From the NCBI GenBank assembly GCA_046350595.1, contig JAXMAC010000004.1:1-64000 (forward strand): a stretch of DNA of 64,000 nt. Reading direction: 5' to 3'. The translations under genes were made by a program, and so were the position numbers. The notes below the pieces were generated by a model, which was not told the DNA's origin, searched no databases, and saw nothing but the letters and a program-made list of their open reading frames with translations. The stretch is from JAHFOW01 sp046350595 (GTDB taxonomy: Bacteria > Planctomycetota > Brocadiia > Brocadiales > Brocadiaceae). Shown here in pieces: positions 63,356 to 64,000 of this stretch. The number at the start of each line of letters is the position of its first letter. Within the stretch, counting starts at the first letter, position 1.

Positions 63356-63384
63356 GTAGAGACGACCCGTCGGGTCGTCTCTAC
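63356..63384. terminator. GTAG...CTAC palindrome between modE and the Mop gene
   Basis: Perfect hairpin GTAGAGACGACCCG-T-CGGGTCGTCTCTAC, 36 bases after the modE stop. It could end the modE transcript and separate it from the Mop-modA pair, or it may only be a REP-like element. Confidence 0.55.
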
Positions 63385-63419
63385 GAAAAGGGACAAATGT
63401 GTGTTTGTTTCCGCAGAAG

Positions 63420-63758
63420 TCATTTTTTATTCTCAAAAAAACGTTTAAACTCTTTTTCAACCAAAGCGGATACTTTATTGTTATATTTCCTGTATTTCGA
63501 TATGAGTTCTTTTGCAGCCGGGGTAAGCACCGCCCCTCCCCCACCTTTTCCACCCGTAGTGACCTCCAATAATCTTACGCCCAGGACCTTCTCCGTAGCC
63601 TTAACCTTTCCCCATGCCGCGCGGTATGACATACCCAATTTTTTTGCCGCCGCATTTAAGGAACCAAGCTGATCCACTGCCTCAAGCAACATCTTGCGTC
63701 CTTCGGAAAAGGCAACCCCGCCACCTTGTTCAAACCATATCTTACATTTTACATTCAT
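63420..63758 (-). CDS. modE: ModE-type molybdate repressor, DNA-binding domain
   Basis: Winged helix-turn-helix protein of about 112 residues: ALLEAVDQLGS-like MLLEAVDQLGSLNAAAKKLG, MSYRAAWGKVKATEKVLGVR, LLEVTTGGKGGGGAVLTPAA. This matches the N-terminal domain of ModE. The C-terminal molybdate-binding Mop domains are absent, so the effector may bind to the separate Mop proteins or the regulator may respond differently. ATG 63758 is chosen, because the 63770 ATG lies in the operator at 63766-63793. Autoregulation is likely. Confidence 0.9.
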   Translation of the reverse strand: MNVKCKIWFEQGGGVAFSEGRKMLLEAVDQLGSLNAAAKKLGMSYRAAWGKVKATEKVLGVRLLEVTTGGKGGGGAVLTPAAKELISKYRKYNNKVSALVEKEFKRFFENKK

Positions 63759-63765
63759 AATGCAA

Positions 63766-63793
63766 ATCATTATGTCATGAATGATATATCGAT
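63766..63793. promoter_or_regulatory. Probable ModE operator (imperfect copy)
   Basis: ATCATTATGTCATGAATGATATATCGAT aligns base for base with the perfect palindrome at 61447-61474, with five differences. It lies immediately upstream of modE and 118 bases upstream of the ACR3-like gene. Both sites are followed by GTCAATAAAAT. Confidence 0.7.
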
Positions 63794-63910
63794 GTCAATA
63801 AAATATAAAAAAAGTATTTCTTGCAGCTTCATGGAAGGCGTGGTATATCTTTTCTGAAGCTGATAAAATACCGCTTTATAACAGAATTGGTGGTGGGGAA
63901 AATTATACTA

Positions 63911-64000
63911 TGGATAATATAAAGACAGAAAGAAAGCTTCATGTTTTTGAAAAATTTCTGACACTGTGGGTAATTCTTTGCATTGTTGCAGGGATTGTTT
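63911..64000 (+). CDS. ACR3-type arsenite/related efflux transporter, N-terminal part
   Basis: Cut by the window end. The frame begins MDNIKTERKLHVFEKFLTLW then VILCIVAGIV, the start of ACR3-family permeases (typically FLxRYLTLWVxLxIxxGxxLG). The remnant at 61500-61860 adds SGKFAPAF as the next residues, as in that family. It shares the modE intergenic region, so molybdate or arsenate-type oxyanion control is possible. The substrate is not proven. Confidence 0.65.

Noticed and set aside
1..64000. CRISPR arrays or rRNA genes
   Set aside because: No regularly spaced direct repeats of 24-40 bases with unique spacers, no cas-like proteins, and no rRNA signatures were seen.

Overview
The window reads as part of a draft genome of an anammox planctomycete (Brocadiales, Kuenenia/Brocadia-like). 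This is inferred from the combination of an octaheme hydroxylamine-oxidoreductase-like cytochrome, a di-heme peroxidase, squalene-hopene cyclase, a complete mreBCD/PBP2 cell-shape locus, moderate-to-low GC and abundant intergenic palindromes. No 16S rRNA or hydrazine synthase gene is present to confirm it. Five runs of exactly 100 N mark scaffold joins.

Layout. 1-6.1 kb: lnt, mreB, mreC, mreD, mrdA (lipoprotein acylation and lateral-wall machinery); the PBP2 has a c-type haem motif in its N-terminal region. 6.1-11 kb: ferritin-like protein coupled to an ABC exporter, then an ABC-F ATPase, with dispersed repeats between. 11.8-17.8 kb: periplasmic redox block with an octaheme cytochrome, a di-heme cytochrome c peroxidase, a zinc-ribbon protein, a thioredoxin-NHL protein and a 31-residue membrane protein. 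18.1-21.6 kb: ydbH-ynbE-ydbL, an inter-membrane lipid-bridge system. 21.9-36 kb: accessory region with a deleted IS1380 transposase, a GC-rich frameshifted preA, a DUF4143 ATPase, duplicated secreted proteins, a broken antitoxin, an N-truncated glycyl-radical activase, group II intron relics, a HigBA-type toxin-antitoxin pair, a phosphate permease and a TlpA-like thioredoxin. 35.9-40.5 kb: sterol-desaturase-like protein, glycosyltransferase, surE and squalene-hopene cyclase. 40.6-47 kb: DUF2207 and LemA proteins, hydrolases, and an mnmE-like gene interrupted in frame by a palindromic repeat. 47.2-55.3 kb: glyQ, htpG, two tRNAs, the translation cluster rpsB-tsf-pyrH-frr, a DUF4438 protein and phoU. 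55.4-64 kb: pstB and a large molybdate region (modC, modB, Mop proteins, two modA copies, an outer-membrane porin, modE), with two near-identical palindromes that look like ModE operators and the start of an ACR3-type transporter at the window edge.

Two themes stand out. The molybdate region looks like a diverged duplication: operator plus 5' end of the ACR3-like gene occur twice, and one copy was split by a mobile repeat. Several dispersed repeat families have also entered or abutted genes (mnmE, the htpG tail, acr3), and at least ten genes are broken, truncated or frameshifted.
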